Of a DNA stretch of 64,000 nt, positions 53,660-63,376 are shown in pieces. Origin of the DNA: CALKZN01 sp050633585. GTDB lineage: Bacteria; Pseudomonadota; Gammaproteobacteria; Arenicellales; Arenicellaceae. A model generated the notes under the pieces. That model was given only the letters and a program-made list of their open reading frames with translations. It was not told the origin of the DNA and did no database searches. Each line of letters opens with the position of its first letter. Position 1 is the first letter of the stretch. The translations under genes and the position numbers were made by a program. Where the stretch lies: NCBI GenBank assembly GCA_050633585.1, contig JBOEGT010000051.1, positions 1-64,000 on the forward strand, in the 5' to 3' direction.

Positions 53660-54847
53660 TTAAGCACGTAAAAATGTCGCAAAAATAACGCCTATGGCTG
53701 TTGCAATTCCCATTAAAATAGCACAGAGCATAAAGACGGTCTGTCCGTCGTAAGCACTCCATAAATAACCGCTGGCTAAGGTTCCTATGGAACCTCCTAC
53801 CCCAAAAGTAATGCTTGAATATAACGCTTGTCCTCGGACTTGATATTGACCTTTAAATTGTGCATTAATCAATTGAGATGATGTTGAATGATAAAGGCCA
53901 AAACTAATGGCATGAAGTGTTTGCGTGAGTATGAGCAATATGAGCGAATCGGGAAATTTAGATAGCATCCACCAACGAATAGACGTCACTGCAAAGCACA
54001 CTAACAGCAATTTAAAAATATTAAATTTAGCGAGTAAATGGTGTGCAAATAAAAAGACTGCAACCTCAGAAATCACACCTAAGGCCCATAACCAGCCGAT
54101 CAATGTTTTGCTATATCCATAAGATTCTAGGTAGATTGAAAAAAAAGTATAAAAAGGTGCATGGGTCATTTGCCCAATAGCGCCTAAAACCAACACCATG
54201 ATGATGGTGGGCGACATTAAATGTTGAAACTTACTAGCGTTGCTTCCTGAACTCGCTAACAATGAACTGGGTGCTGCAGCCCTCCCTATAAAAATGCCAT
54301 GGAGTGCAAGTGCCGCAAAAATAACGGTGATAAATGGTAATAAAACGTTGATGCCATAGTTATCAATCAACCAACCCAAGCAAGTGACGGATAGGATAAA
54401 TCCAATAGACCCCCAAACACGTATCTTTCCATATCGATGCCGTTTTTCGCCTAAAAAGTTATACACGACTGTTTCCATTTGAGGCAATACCGCATTCCAA
54501 AAAAAGCTATATGCGAACATTAAGGCGGCAATTAACCAAAAATGTTCGGTAAAATTTAACCATAAAAACATTAAACAACAGATACTGAGTGCAATAGTTA
54601 ACGTTTTAGCTTGCAGGGAGGGATGTTTTAACGATTGTTTGTCTAAAATTAAACCCCAAAAGTTTGGAGCAATAACCTTTGTGATTAACAAAGTGCTCAT
54701 CAATATTCCAATTTGACTGGGTGTAAACCCTATTGATTCGAAATATAGCGCCATATACGGGATGACGGCGCCTAAAATCGCAAAATAAAAAGCGTAAAAA
54801 CTACCGAGAGTCCAGCCGAAAGATATAGTGCTATGTTGTTCTCTCAT
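53660..54847 (-). CDS. MFS transporter, HcaT/phenylpropionate-permease-like
   Basis: 395 aa with 12 membrane helices. SFYAFYFAILGAVIPYMALYFESIGFTPSQIGIL at the start, GKIRVWGSIGFI between helices 4 and 5 and FGVGGSIGTLASGYLW near the end are typical of the PPP/HcaT group (MFS_1_like). Many genomes annotate it as a 3-phenylpropionate transporter, but the substrate is generally unknown. A TTG-initiated frame begins at 54862; I use ATG 54847 (MREQHS). It lies between the SRP RNA and aroC without partner genes. Confidence 0.82.
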   Translation of the reverse strand: MREQHSTISFGWTLGSFYAFYFAILGAVIPYMALYFESIGFTPSQIGILMSTLLITKVIAPNFWGLILDKQSLKHPSLQAKTLTIALSICCLMFLWLNFTEHFWLIAALMFAYSFFWNAVLPQMETVVYNFLGEKRHRYGKIRVWGSIGFILSVTCLGWLIDNYGINVLLPFITVIFAALALHGIFIGRAAAPSSLLASSGSNASKFQHLMSPTIIMVLVLGAIGQMTHAPFYTFFSIYLESYGYSKTLIGWLWALGVISEVAVFLFAHHLLAKFNIFKLLLVCFAVTSIRWWMLSKFPDSLILLILTQTLHAISFGLYHSTSSQLINAQFKGQYQVRGQALYSSITFGVGGSIGTLASGYLWSAYDGQTVFMLCAILMGIATAIGVIFATFLRA

Positions 54848-54940
54848 AAGGTAGCTTTTCAAACCAGAGCCTGCTCAAGTTAGGAGCTAACATTCGCCTG
54901 TATGATTAGGCGCGCCTCAAGTGTGTGCAGAAGAAAAATA

Positions 54941-54992
54941 GTCTTTAGATTAAAATCGTCTTTAGATTATAGTGGCGAGATTTTTCCTCGCC
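54941..54992 (-). promoter_or_regulatory. Possible MFS-gene promoter with hairpin and direct repeat
   Basis: Minus-strand TATAAT (54966-54971) with a GC-rich hairpin GGCGAG/CTCGCC (54974-54992) just upstream, where the spacer and -35 would be. Two copies of GTCTTTAGATTA (54941-54952 and 54958-54969) form a 17-bp-period direct repeat around the start point. A regulator site is plausible, not shown. Confidence 0.35.
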
Positions 54993-55126
54993 TACAATTT
55001 TTAACCATATCTTGAGGTTTCTTCATAAAATCATCCGAAAATGATGTTTTACAGACTCTTAGTTTGAAACTTCTTTAGAATATCGTACTTGGGTTTTCTC
55101 AAAAGTAAAATAATAACTGATCATCA

Positions 55127-56233
55127 TCAACTACGCTTAGCCGGTACAACAGGTATGCCTGAGTTGACATCTGCATTTTGCGCATGATGACGCAAAGCAT
55201 GGTCCATTAATGTGATTGCTAACATGGCTTCGGCGATAGGTACTGCTCGAATTCCTACGCATGGATCGTGACGCCCTTTGGTGACAACTTCTATCGCATT
55301 GCCCTTGCTATCAATTGAGTTTCCCGGAGTGGTAATGCTAGAGGTAGGTTTGAGTGCAACACCCACGACAATATCTTGACCAGAGGAAATTCCACCTAAA
55401 ATTCCACCAGCGTTGTTAGAGGCAAAACCATCTGGGAATATTTCATCTCGATGCTCTGATCCACGTTGTTCTACTGACTTAAAGCCCGCACCAATTTCTA
55501 CGCCTTTAACGGCATTGATACTCATCATTGCTTTTGCAATATCCGCATCTAGCTCATTGAAAATAGGAGCGCCCCAACCCACCGGCATGCCTGTGGCAAC
55601 AACTTCAACTCTAGCGCCACAGGAGTCGCCTTCTTTTCGCAGGGAGTTGATGAGGTGAATCATGTCGTCAACGACCATTGCATCTGGGCAATTGAAATCG
55701 TTTTGAGATATCTGCGCTTTATCAAAATTTTCTGGATTCACTGAAACAGTGCCAATCTGAGAAATATAAGCGAACACATCCACATTAAATGATGTTTTCA
55801 AATATTTTTTAGCAATGCCTCCAGCTGCAACAATCATTGCTGTTGTGCGTGCAGATGAGCGCCCACCACCACGATAGTCACGTACTCCGTATTTTTGAGC
55901 ATAGGTGTAGTCAGCATGCCCAGGACGAAAAGTGTCCATTATATTGCTGTAGTCCTTTGACTTTTGATCCGTATTATTAATGATCATTCCAATAGAAGTG
56001 CCGGTTGTTTTCCCTTCGAAAACGCCTGACAGAATTTCTACTTCGTCAGGTTCTCGACGTTGCGTCGTATATTTTGATTGGCCAGGTTTGCGGCGGTCTA
56101 GATCAGGCTGTAAATCCGCTTCGCTGAGTTCTAGGCCCGGAGGGCAGCCATCAACAATGCAACCTATTGCTTTACCATGACTTTCACCAAAGCTAGTCAC
56201 TTTAAATAGTTTGCCTAAACTGCTGTCACTCAT
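55127..56233 (-). CDS. aroC: Chorismate synthase
   Basis: 368 aa enzyme turning EPSP into chorismate with reduced FMN. FGESHGKAIGCIVDGCPPG (signature 1), RRKPGQSKYTTQRREPDEVE and GGRSSARTTAMIVAAGGIA (signature 2), GAGFKSVEQRGSEHRD are present. It lies alone on the minus strand 76 nt beyond mrp. The product feeds PabC (this window) and aromatic amino acids. Confidence 0.98.
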   Translation of the reverse strand: MSDSSLGKLFKVTSFGESHGKAIGCIVDGCPPGLELSEADLQPDLDRRKPGQSKYTTQRREPDEVEILSGVFEGKTTGTSIGMIINNTDQKSKDYSNIMDTFRPGHADYTYAQKYGVRDYRGGGRSSARTTAMIVAAGGIAKKYLKTSFNVDVFAYISQIGTVSVNPENFDKAQISQNDFNCPDAMVVDDMIHLINSLRKEGDSCGARVEVVATGMPVGWGAPIFNELDADIAKAMMSINAVKGVEIGAGFKSVEQRGSEHRDEIFPDGFASNNAGGILGGISSGQDIVVGVALKPTSSITTPGNSIDSKGNAIEVVTKGRHDPCVGIRAVPIAEAMLAITLMDHALRHHAQNADVNSGIPVVPAKRS

Positions 56234-56309
56234 CTAATCTTCCTCTAAATAGTTACAAAACAAAGATAACGTTATTTTAAAACCCGTGGATTATAAAGGG
56301 TTGTCATCC

Positions 56310-57443
56310 TTATGTGTTTGATATTTCAATTTTTGGAAACAAAGAGCGATAATCTTTTTTACGTGATGCTAATTTTCCCGCTATGTTAAGCGCAATCTCA
56401 TGATAACGATCAGAGATTTCATGTTCACGCGTTGAACATACGTCCGTTTCGGCAACTTTCGCTACGGTTGGTTTACCCGAATCAACTGCTTTACGAACTT
56501 CTATATCTAATGGAATAGTGCCTAATACAGGAATATTATATTCTTCTGCCATTTTTTGCCCTCCTCCTTCGCCAAAAATAGCTTCTTCATGCTGACAATT
56601 ACTACAGATGTGTGTACTCATATTTTCAACAACACCTAGAATTGGAACCTCCACTTTTTCAAACATTTTGATGGCTTTGCGGACATCCAATAGCGCAATG
56701 TCTTGTGGCGTTGTCACAACGACGGTGCCAGCAAGAGGCATCTTTTGTGCTAAAGTTAATTGGACATCGCCTGTACCAGGAGGTAAATCCAGAATGAGGT
56801 AATCCAGTTCCTCCCAAGCACTTTGGCGCATCATTTGCTCTAGTGCTTGAGTCACCATCGGACCTCGCCAAATCATAGGTGTTTCTTGGTCAATCATTAG
56901 CCCAATAGACATGACTTGTAGACCATAGCTTTTTAATGGCACCATCATTGAATCAAGCATTTGAGGTTTGCCGGAAATATTTAGCGCATTTGGCTGACTT
57001 GGCCCGTAAATATCCGCATCCAAAATACCAACTTTTGCGCCTTGTTGCTGAAGAGCAAGCGCAATATTAGCGGAAACAGTTGATTTGCCAACACCACCCT
57101 TGCCTGATGAAACAGCAATAATGTTTCCGACATTAGGAACTGCTTTGACTGCATGGTTTTGTGAATGAGGCGTAATTTTACTGTGCAGTGTTAATTTTAG
57201 AGAAATAGTCTCTTCCGCCAGTCCTAACGTTTTTGATAAAGATGATTTTAATAGTGCTTCTATAGACGGTTTTGCCCGCTCAATCGGGTATGATTTAATC
57301 AACGATAACTCAATCGCATGGTCTTGGATATGAAGAGACTCTAGTGCTTTGTTTTCAAGTAGACCTATACCTGTATAAGGGTCGATAATAGTGTGTAAAA
57401 TATCCTGAATTTCTGCTTCAGAATGATTATGATATTCAGCCAT
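56310..57443 (-). CDS. mrp: Iron-sulfur cluster carrier protein Mrp/ApbC
   Basis: 377 aa. N-terminal MIP18-like domain (DUF59, about 8-85) and P-loop ATPase with the deviant Walker A SGKGGVGKSTVSANIA (about 115-130) and a CxxC pair ICSNCQHEE near 285. It carries 4Fe-4S clusters to targets. Start is ATG 57443. It is divergent from xseA, 115 nt away. Confidence 0.95.
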   Translation of the reverse strand: MAEYHNHSEAEIQDILHTIIDPYTGIGLLENKALESLHIQDHAIELSLIKSYPIERAKPSIEALLKSSLSKTLGLAEETISLKLTLHSKITPHSQNHAVKAVPNVGNIIAVSSGKGGVGKSTVSANIALALQQQGAKVGILDADIYGPSQPNALNISGKPQMLDSMMVPLKSYGLQVMSIGLMIDQETPMIWRGPMVTQALEQMMRQSAWEELDYLILDLPPGTGDVQLTLAQKMPLAGTVVVTTPQDIALLDVRKAIKMFEKVEVPILGVVENMSTHICSNCQHEEAIFGEGGGQKMAEEYNIPVLGTIPLDIEVRKAVDSGKPTVAKVAETDVCSTREHEISDRYHEIALNIAGKLASRKKDYRSLFPKIEISNT

Positions 57444-57558
57444 ATTATTTATACAAATGTAATTTTTAACAAGGCAATCCTAACACAGAGTCAGTGATTA
57501 AAAGCTTGTTAATATCTAGATAAGAAGTGATTATTAGCCCTATTTCTAACGTTTTTTT

Positions 57559-58899
57559 ATGAATAACTCATCGCCAAAAACGATATATCAAGTCTCTGAA
57601 TTGACTCGTCAAATTCAACAAATGCTCGAAGCAAGCTATCGAGCTATTTGGGTCGAAGCTGAAATATCCAGCTTGAGTAAGCCTGCGTCTGGACATTGGT
57701 ATTTTTCATTGAAGGATAATACTTCGCAAATTCGTTGTGCCATGTTTCGAAACAGAGCAAATAGTAGCGCTTATCAACCAAAAGATGGTGATTTGGTTCG
57801 CGTGAGAGGCAAAGTAACTGTTTATGCTGCGCGTGGTGATATGCAGATGATAGTTGAACATATCGAAGCGGCTGGTGAAGGTGAATTACAACGACAATTC
57901 GAACAATTAAAAAACAAACTACATGCGGAAGGTTTATTTGCTCAATCGTTAAAGAAATCAATTCCTAAATTGCCTAAAGCAATTGGTTTAATTACTTCAC
58001 CTTCTGGCGCGGCTATACAAGATATTTTGACCACGGCTAGACGCCGTTTTCCATGCACGCCTTTCAGAATTTATCCCTCTATCGTTCAAGGTAGCGAAGC
58101 GCCCTCACACTTGATTCAAGCATTACAGATAGCCAACAGCGACCAATATTGTGACGTATTAGTTCTATCTCGTGGTGGCGGTTCTTTAGAAGACTTATGG
58201 TGCTTTAATGATGAGGGCCTAGTGCGGGCAATTGTCAATAGTTCTCTTCCTGTGGTGAGTGCTGTTGGTCATGAAGTGGACATTACTTTATCCGATTTAG
58301 CGGCAGATTTACGTGCTCCGACGCCAACAGCCGCGGCTGAAATAATCACTCTAGACCAACAAGAGTTATTTGAAAGCATAGGCAACTCCAAAAAAAGAAT
58401 TGAGCGTGCCAAAGACCGTTATTTTGTCAATATGGCACAAAATATTGATTGGCTATCAAAAAGGATTAGACATCCATCAACTCGTATTGATCAATATAAA
58501 TCCAGATTAGTAGAATTAAGGCAACGTATTGTAGACACGCAGAATCGACAACATAATGCTCAAAGAATTTTATTAAGGCATTTGACTAATCGCTTAAAAC
58601 AAACTGCCCCAACCAAGTTAATTCAATTCAAACAGCAGTCAATAGCGGCTTTAAAAGACAAAGCGCAACAAAGCTTACGGGTCATGATTAACCAACAACA
58701 ACAGAAACTACGCCATCTCAATTCTCAATTAACAGCATTGAGTTATGAACGAACTCTCGATCGAGGCTATGCCATTATTAAAAGTGAAGAAGGTAAGGTT
58801 TTGACTAGCGCGTCACAAACTAAGACAGAGAAGACGGTGCAAATTATTTTTTCAGACGGCAAACAAGTTGCCACCCTAAAAGACGCTGACAAGACATGA
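57559..58899 (+). CDS. xseA: Exodeoxyribonuclease VII large subunit
   Basis: 446 aa. N-terminal OB-fold (IWVEAEISSL; SGHWYFSLKDN, about 5-100), catalytic domain with ITSPSGAAIQDIL, LSRGGGSLEDLWCFNDE and VGHEVDITLSD, then a long coiled coil and the C-terminal GYAI end. It degrades single-stranded DNA with XseB, not encoded nearby. It overlaps the next gene by ATGA. Confidence 0.97.
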   Translation: MNNSSPKTIYQVSELTRQIQQMLEASYRAIWVEAEISSLSKPASGHWYFSLKDNTSQIRCAMFRNRANSSAYQPKDGDLVRVRGKVTVYAARGDMQMIVEHIEAAGEGELQRQFEQLKNKLHAEGLFAQSLKKSIPKLPKAIGLITSPSGAAIQDILTTARRRFPCTPFRIYPSIVQGSEAPSHLIQALQIANSDQYCDVLVLSRGGGSLEDLWCFNDEGLVRAIVNSSLPVVSAVGHEVDITLSDLAADLRAPTPTAAAEIITLDQQELFESIGNSKKRIERAKDRYFVNMAQNIDWLSKRIRHPSTRIDQYKSRLVELRQRIVDTQNRQHNAQRILLRHLTNRLKQTAPTKLIQFKQQSIAALKDKAQQSLRVMINQQQQKLRHLNSQLTALSYERTLDRGYAIIKSEEGKVLTSASQTKTEKTVQIIFSDGKQVATLKDADKT

Positions 58900-59789
58900 C
58901 AAAAACTTACATACATATCGCTGTTTTACTGTTTTTAGTGTCTTTCAGTCAAGGAGGGAATACTCAGAATGACTCAGAACCTGTCATTTCTAAAGAACCT
59001 TTGATTGAGCCACCTCAATCAGTTGCTGCTGGCGATATATTACGTATTGTCAGTCCAAAACTGGAATCTGAAGGTTATGTTGCCAAGTTGGGTCGTACTC
59101 CTACTATTATGATTTCTCATGAAGGGTACGATGAAATTATTGCGGGTGTCGATATCAATGCGATCCCAGGGGAGTATTTACTGACGCTTGAAACCAACAA
59201 GAAGCAACTTGCGAGTTTTTCGTTTGTGGTTCCCACTCCGGGCAAACATGCTTTTTCAGAACCACCAAAGCAATTATCATCATCGGGTGTTGAAAAGAAA
59301 GCGCTATTGAAAAAGCTCTTATGGAGTAATATTAATCCAGTCTTGCCATTTACCCTCCCCGTTCAAGGTGAATGGAGCACGACATTTGGGGCGTATTTTG
59401 AAATGAACCAAGCCCCAAAATCAAAAAATAAAGGTCGACTTTTTAATGCATCTACCTTGAGCAGAGTCGATAGCGTTTTTCTGACTATTGAAGAGCCAAC
59501 AGCAATCCATGCACCGACTGACTCAGTGTGCTTTTTGGTGTCATTTGATCAAGATAAAGGTTATACCGTTTTATTAGATCATGGAATGGGATTATTTAGT
59601 GAAATATCAGGTCTTAGTAATTTAACGATATCTGAGCAAGATAGAGTGCCAAAAAATGCGTTAATTGCGAGTTTTAATAGAGATGATTTTGTAGGAACTG
59701 ACAATGAAATCTCTAGCAAGACCATTCAATGGCGAACCTTTCTTAATAAGGCTACTGTAAACCCATTAAATTTAACGAAAATACCGTGA
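58896..59789 (+). CDS. Degenerate LytM/M23-like periplasmic protein
   Basis: 297 aa, signal peptide at about 1-21. The C-terminal half resembles an M23 (LytM) domain: LPVQGEWSTTFGAYF, EPTAIHAPTDSVCFL, VLLDHGMGLFSEISGL and RVPKNALIASF follow the family order. The zinc ligands are gone: no HxxxD in the first strand, and QWRTF where HxHFE is expected. So it is probably inactive as a hydrolase and may act as a regulator, as EnvC and NlpD do for amidases (AmiB is encoded here). It is coupled to xseA (ATGA) and to the next gene (GTGA). Confidence 0.78.
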   Translation: MTKTYIHIAVLLFLVSFSQGGNTQNDSEPVISKEPLIEPPQSVAAGDILRIVSPKLESEGYVAKLGRTPTIMISHEGYDEIIAGVDINAIPGEYLLTLETNKKQLASFSFVVPTPGKHAFSEPPKQLSSSGVEKKALLKKLLWSNINPVLPFTLPVQGEWSTTFGAYFEMNQAPKSKNKGRLFNASTLSRVDSVFLTIEEPTAIHAPTDSVCFLVSFDQDKGYTVLLDHGMGLFSEISGLSNLTISEQDRVPKNALIASFNRDDFVGTDNEISSKTIQWRTFLNKATVNPLNLTKIP

Positions 59790-60658
59790 CACTGATTAGA
59801 TTCTTCTTTTTTAGCTTTGCCATTTGTATCATGTTAGCGTTAAGCGCATGTGGCGGCCCTCAACATGCAAAAATGTTAAATCCGGACTATTCAGAGGAAA
59901 GCTTAAATAAGCTCTCTTCAACCTCACTCCAGAAAAATATACGCAACGATGCTGTTCAACTTCGGTTTGTTGAGATGAAGGATGTTGAAACAAACCCAAT
60001 AGTATTTATTCACGGAACGCCGGGAGACTGGACTACATTTAGCTTTGTTTTAGGGAATCTGGAACTTCAAAAAACAAATCATATGATTTCAGTAGACCGG
60101 CTCGATTGGGGGCAGTCAATTCTGGAAGATGAAAAACTATACCCATCCTTCGATGATCAAGTTGATGCGATCAGTCAAATGATTCGAGCAGCAACGGATA
60201 AGCCTGTTATTTTAGTGGGACACTCTTTGGGTGCTTCATTGGCCCCGAGTGTTGCAGTCAAGCACCCTGAACTGGTAGCAGGCATGATACTAGTGGCAGG
60301 AACGATAGACCCAGCACTGGGAAAACCACGTTGGTATAACCGAATAGCGCGTTTTAAAGTAATACAATGGTTTTTACCTGAAGAGCTGATTAAATCAAAC
60401 AAAGAAATTTATGCTCTCGAAAAAGGCTTGCGGGATATTGACAAAGACTGGGCTAAGTTAACTGTTCCTGTCACTGTTATTCAAGGCGAAAAAGATCGAT
60501 TAGTGAGCCCGCGAAATATTGACTATGCGGAACGACAATTGAAGCATTTAGGGAATGACTTAACGGTTATCTCACTTCCTAAAGTAGGACACTTTATTCC
60601 TTGGGAACACACCGATCAAATTATTGAGGCAATCCAGTATTTAAACAAAAAATTATAA
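59786..60658 (+). CDS. Alpha/beta-hydrolase lipoprotein
   Basis: 290 aa. The lipobox LALSAC ends at C20-22, so it is likely anchored to an envelope membrane. VFIHGTPGDWTTF is the oxyanion region, VGHSLGAS carries the nucleophile serine (near 150), QGEKDRLVS holds the acid and VGHFIPWEH the histidine, so the catalytic triad is complete. Substrate unknown; the closest recognisable group is esterase/haloperoxidase-like. GTG start at 59786 overlaps the preceding stop (GTGA). It ends the xseA-LytM-hydrolase operon and is convergent with der. Confidence 0.82.
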   Translation: MTLIRFFFFSFAICIMLALSACGGPQHAKMLNPDYSEESLNKLSSTSLQKNIRNDAVQLRFVEMKDVETNPIVFIHGTPGDWTTFSFVLGNLELQKTNHMISVDRLDWGQSILEDEKLYPSFDDQVDAISQMIRAATDKPVILVGHSLGASLAPSVAVKHPELVAGMILVAGTIDPALGKPRWYNRIARFKVIQWFLPEELIKSNKEIYALEKGLRDIDKDWAKLTVPVTVIQGEKDRLVSPRNIDYAERQLKHLGNDLTVISLPKVGHFIPWEHTDQIIEAIQYLNKKL

Positions 60659-60698
60659 AGGACTACAGTAACAAGATATCTGACTCTTAGCGGCCCTC

Positions 60699-62108
60699 TT
60701 ACTTCTTTTCTGATGGGGTGTCATAGGGGTTATCGCTAATCTTGAAACTCAGCCTAACTCTAGTTCCTACAAGATTAAATTCATCTTCGAATGTATTGGA
60801 TAAATAACGTAAATAAGTGTGTGGGAGCTTATCTAGCATATTGCCATGAATGATAATATGAGGCGGGTTAACGCCTCCTTGATGAGCAAATTTAAGTTTG
60901 ATGCTACGAATGCCGGACATAGGTGGCGTTCTTTTAATCGTTGCGGCTTTTAAAATACGGTTCAACTCCCCTGTTCCCATATCTACCATTGCACTGTCGT
61001 AGACTTTATCAATCAGTTTAGGGAGCTCTTTGTAACCTTTTTTATTTTTTGCTGAAATATACAAGGTAGGTACATTCGATAAGTGTCGCAACTTAACATC
61101 CAACGAAATTTTAGCTCTTTCTCTGTCGTAGTCACTCATATCATCCCATTTATTAACAAGCATGATCATTGAGCGGCCACTATTTAACACTAGGCTAATC
61201 AGGCGACTATCTTGTTCGACGACGCCATCTCGCGCATCAAGCATCACTAGCACAATTTGAGATCGTTCAATTGCTTTGACGCTTTTCATCACTGAAAAAC
61301 GTTCAATTCGGTCATCAATCCTAGATTTTTTACGCATTCCCGCCGTATCGACCAAAGTATAGTTTTTGCCACCCAGTTTCACTGGAACATCGATACTATC
61401 TCGAGTGGTACCAGGCATATCAAAAACGACGACACGCTCTTCACCAGCGATACTATTGACTAAGGTGGACTTGCCAACATTGGGTCTGCCGATAATAGAA
61501 ATGAGAGGGTTTTGGCTATCAATTTCACCTGTTTTGTTTTTGATTTTTCGGTGGCTAATTTCTTCGAGAATGGTGTTCATCAAAATAACGACACCATCAC
61601 CGTTTTTGCCTGAAACTGGCGTTGGTTCGCCTAGACCTAGCTGGTAAAATTCTGCAGTGACTACGGATTTTTCAAGTCCTTCCACTTTATTTACCGCTAA
61701 GAAGACAGGTAAATCTTTGTTTGAGCGAAGTTGGCGTGCAATTTGATCATCAACGGTCGTGACTCCATCTCTACCATCCACAATATAGATCACAGCTTCG
61801 CACTCTTCTAAAGCGGCATCAACTTGTATTTTCATCAAATGATGTAAATCACTTTCATCAGATTCAATACCACCGGTATCTACAATCCAATAAGGAGATT
61901 GACCAATCCGCCCAATACCGACCATGCGGTCACGAGTAATTCCAGGTTTGTCGTCTACAATAGCATCGCGGCTGCGAGTTAATCTATTATAGAGTGTTGA
62001 CTTTCCAACATTCGGGCGGCCTACGATAGCAATAAAAGGTCTCGGCTGTCGCGGTAGCTCTTCCATTGCTTCAATGTGGTCAGGTTCAGATGTCGGTTGT
62101 TTTGTCAT
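60699..62108 (-). CDS. der: Ribosome-assembly GTPase Der (EngA)
   Basis: 469 aa with two consecutive GTPase domains: GRPNVGKSTLYNRL (about 30-43) with DTGGI, and GRPNVGKSTLVNSI (about 207-220) with DTAGMRKKSRI and NKWD, then a KH-like C-terminal domain. It matures the 50S subunit. It lies 46 nt after bamB, the usual yfgM-bamB-der order. Confidence 0.97.
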   Translation of the reverse strand: MTKQPTSEPDHIEAMEELPRQPRPFIAIVGRPNVGKSTLYNRLTRSRDAIVDDKPGITRDRMVGIGRIGQSPYWIVDTGGIESDESDLHHLMKIQVDAALEECEAVIYIVDGRDGVTTVDDQIARQLRSNKDLPVFLAVNKVEGLEKSVVTAEFYQLGLGEPTPVSGKNGDGVVILMNTILEEISHRKIKNKTGEIDSQNPLISIIGRPNVGKSTLVNSIAGEERVVVFDMPGTTRDSIDVPVKLGGKNYTLVDTAGMRKKSRIDDRIERFSVMKSVKAIERSQIVLVMLDARDGVVEQDSRLISLVLNSGRSMIMLVNKWDDMSDYDRERAKISLDVKLRHLSNVPTLYISAKNKKGYKELPKLIDKVYDSAMVDMGTGELNRILKAATIKRTPPMSGIRSIKLKFAHQGGVNPPHIIIHGNMLDKLPHTYLRYLSNTFEDEFNLVGTRVRLSFKISDNPYDTPSEKK

Positions 62109-62154
62109 GATGACCGGTTATATATTAGTTGAGAAGGCGAAATAAAGTATCTTG

Positions 62155-63339
62155 TTACTTATTTACTATCTCATAGGCATACGCATTGCCATTGTCAGAA
62201 AGTGCTATAAAAGAAAGTTTTCCAGATGTATCATCTTCAAGAATAATTGGGTTTCCAATGGCTCGCTTTCCGGGGAATGAAAATCGTGCAGCGAGTACGC
62301 CAGTACTTTTAGTGAATAAATACATATCACTATCGTTGCCAAAAACCAAAACATACTCACCAATAACGCTTGGGGCTGAAACGCCTCGACGTATCAATTG
62401 GTCGTTTTGCCAAATAATTGCACCGTCACTTTTGTTTAAAGCAATAATCGTTGAATCACTCGCTGTTGCAAAAATAACACGATTATCTTCCGCCATTTGC
62501 TGATGAGAAGATACCTTCTTTACCCATCTGAGTTGCTGACTTGATGCATCGATTGAAATAATTTCACCTTGGAAACTATTTAAGAATAAGATATTGCGAT
62601 TAATGAGAGGTATCCCTGCAATGTCTCTCATACGCTCTAATTCATTAATACCTGCTGGAGTCGAAATTGGAATGTCCCATAGTGCGCGACCTATTGTTGC
62701 ATCTAAGGCTAATAAACTGCCGCTAGAAAGACCAATTAAAGCGGCTTTTCCAACAATTAATGGTGAAATATCTCTTCTGAGAGAGAGGCTAGGAACATCA
62801 CGTTTTAACGCCCATTTTTGTTCGCCTGTGGTTGAGTCTAATCCCACAATTTTGCCGTCTTGAGAACGAACAATGGCAACATTGCTTGTTTCAACGGGCG
62901 AGACCAGCACTTCACTTGATAGTTGTTTTTTCCAACTCTGAGTCCCTTCATTCTTATTGAGGGCATAAACGACACCATTATTATCTGCTACGTAAACATT
63001 ATTAATGCCAAAGTTCACGCCAGCAGATAAATTGCCTTTTATTTTAGTTCTCCAAAGCCTTGAACCTTTATCGCTCAAATCAAAAGCGGCAACATTCCCT
63101 GATTGAGAAGCAATGTATAAGCTGTCTTTGTCGGCGGAGATTTGAAATCCAGCACTATCTTTGTTGAATGAGCTACCAATATCCTGAGTCCATAAACGTT
63201 TCGTTTTTACGGTGTTTTCAACGTTAGGTTTTTTAGCTGGCGCCAAAATCGTGCTTTCATTACTCTTTTTAGTTGCGCAATTTGTGAGTAACACGCACAT
63301 ACCAATAATAAGAAAAACTTTTTTAATCGTGAAAAACAT
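62155..63339 (-). CDS. bamB: Outer membrane assembly lipoprotein BamB
   Basis: 394 aa lipoprotein, lipobox LLTNC at about 18-22. Eight PQQ-like WD repeats make a beta-propeller (repeated ALN, LWxxxI, VALDxxTG strand motifs, for example ALNKNEGTQSWKKQL and GLDSTTGEQKWALK). It helps BamA fold outer-membrane proteins. It is 37 nt after yfgM and 46 nt before der. Confidence 0.95.
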   Translation of the reverse strand: MFFTIKKVFLIIGMCVLLTNCATKKSNESTILAPAKKPNVENTVKTKRLWTQDIGSSFNKDSAGFQISADKDSLYIASQSGNVAAFDLSDKGSRLWRTKIKGNLSAGVNFGINNVYVADNNGVVYALNKNEGTQSWKKQLSSEVLVSPVETSNVAIVRSQDGKIVGLDSTTGEQKWALKRDVPSLSLRRDISPLIVGKAALIGLSSGSLLALDATIGRALWDIPISTPAGINELERMRDIAGIPLINRNILFLNSFQGEIISIDASSQQLRWVKKVSSHQQMAEDNRVIFATASDSTIIALNKSDGAIIWQNDQLIRRGVSAPSVIGEYVLVFGNDSDMYLFTKSTGVLAARFSFPGKRAIGNPIILEDDTSGKLSFIALSDNGNAYAYEIVNK

Positions 63340-63376
63340 AATTAACGCCTCGTGACAATGCTAGGTGAACTCGATG

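Noticed and set aside
54895..54920. Plus-strand TATGATT followed by GGCGCGCC, resembling the rpmF promoter
   Set aside because: No plus-strand gene lies downstream; probably chance around a short palindrome.
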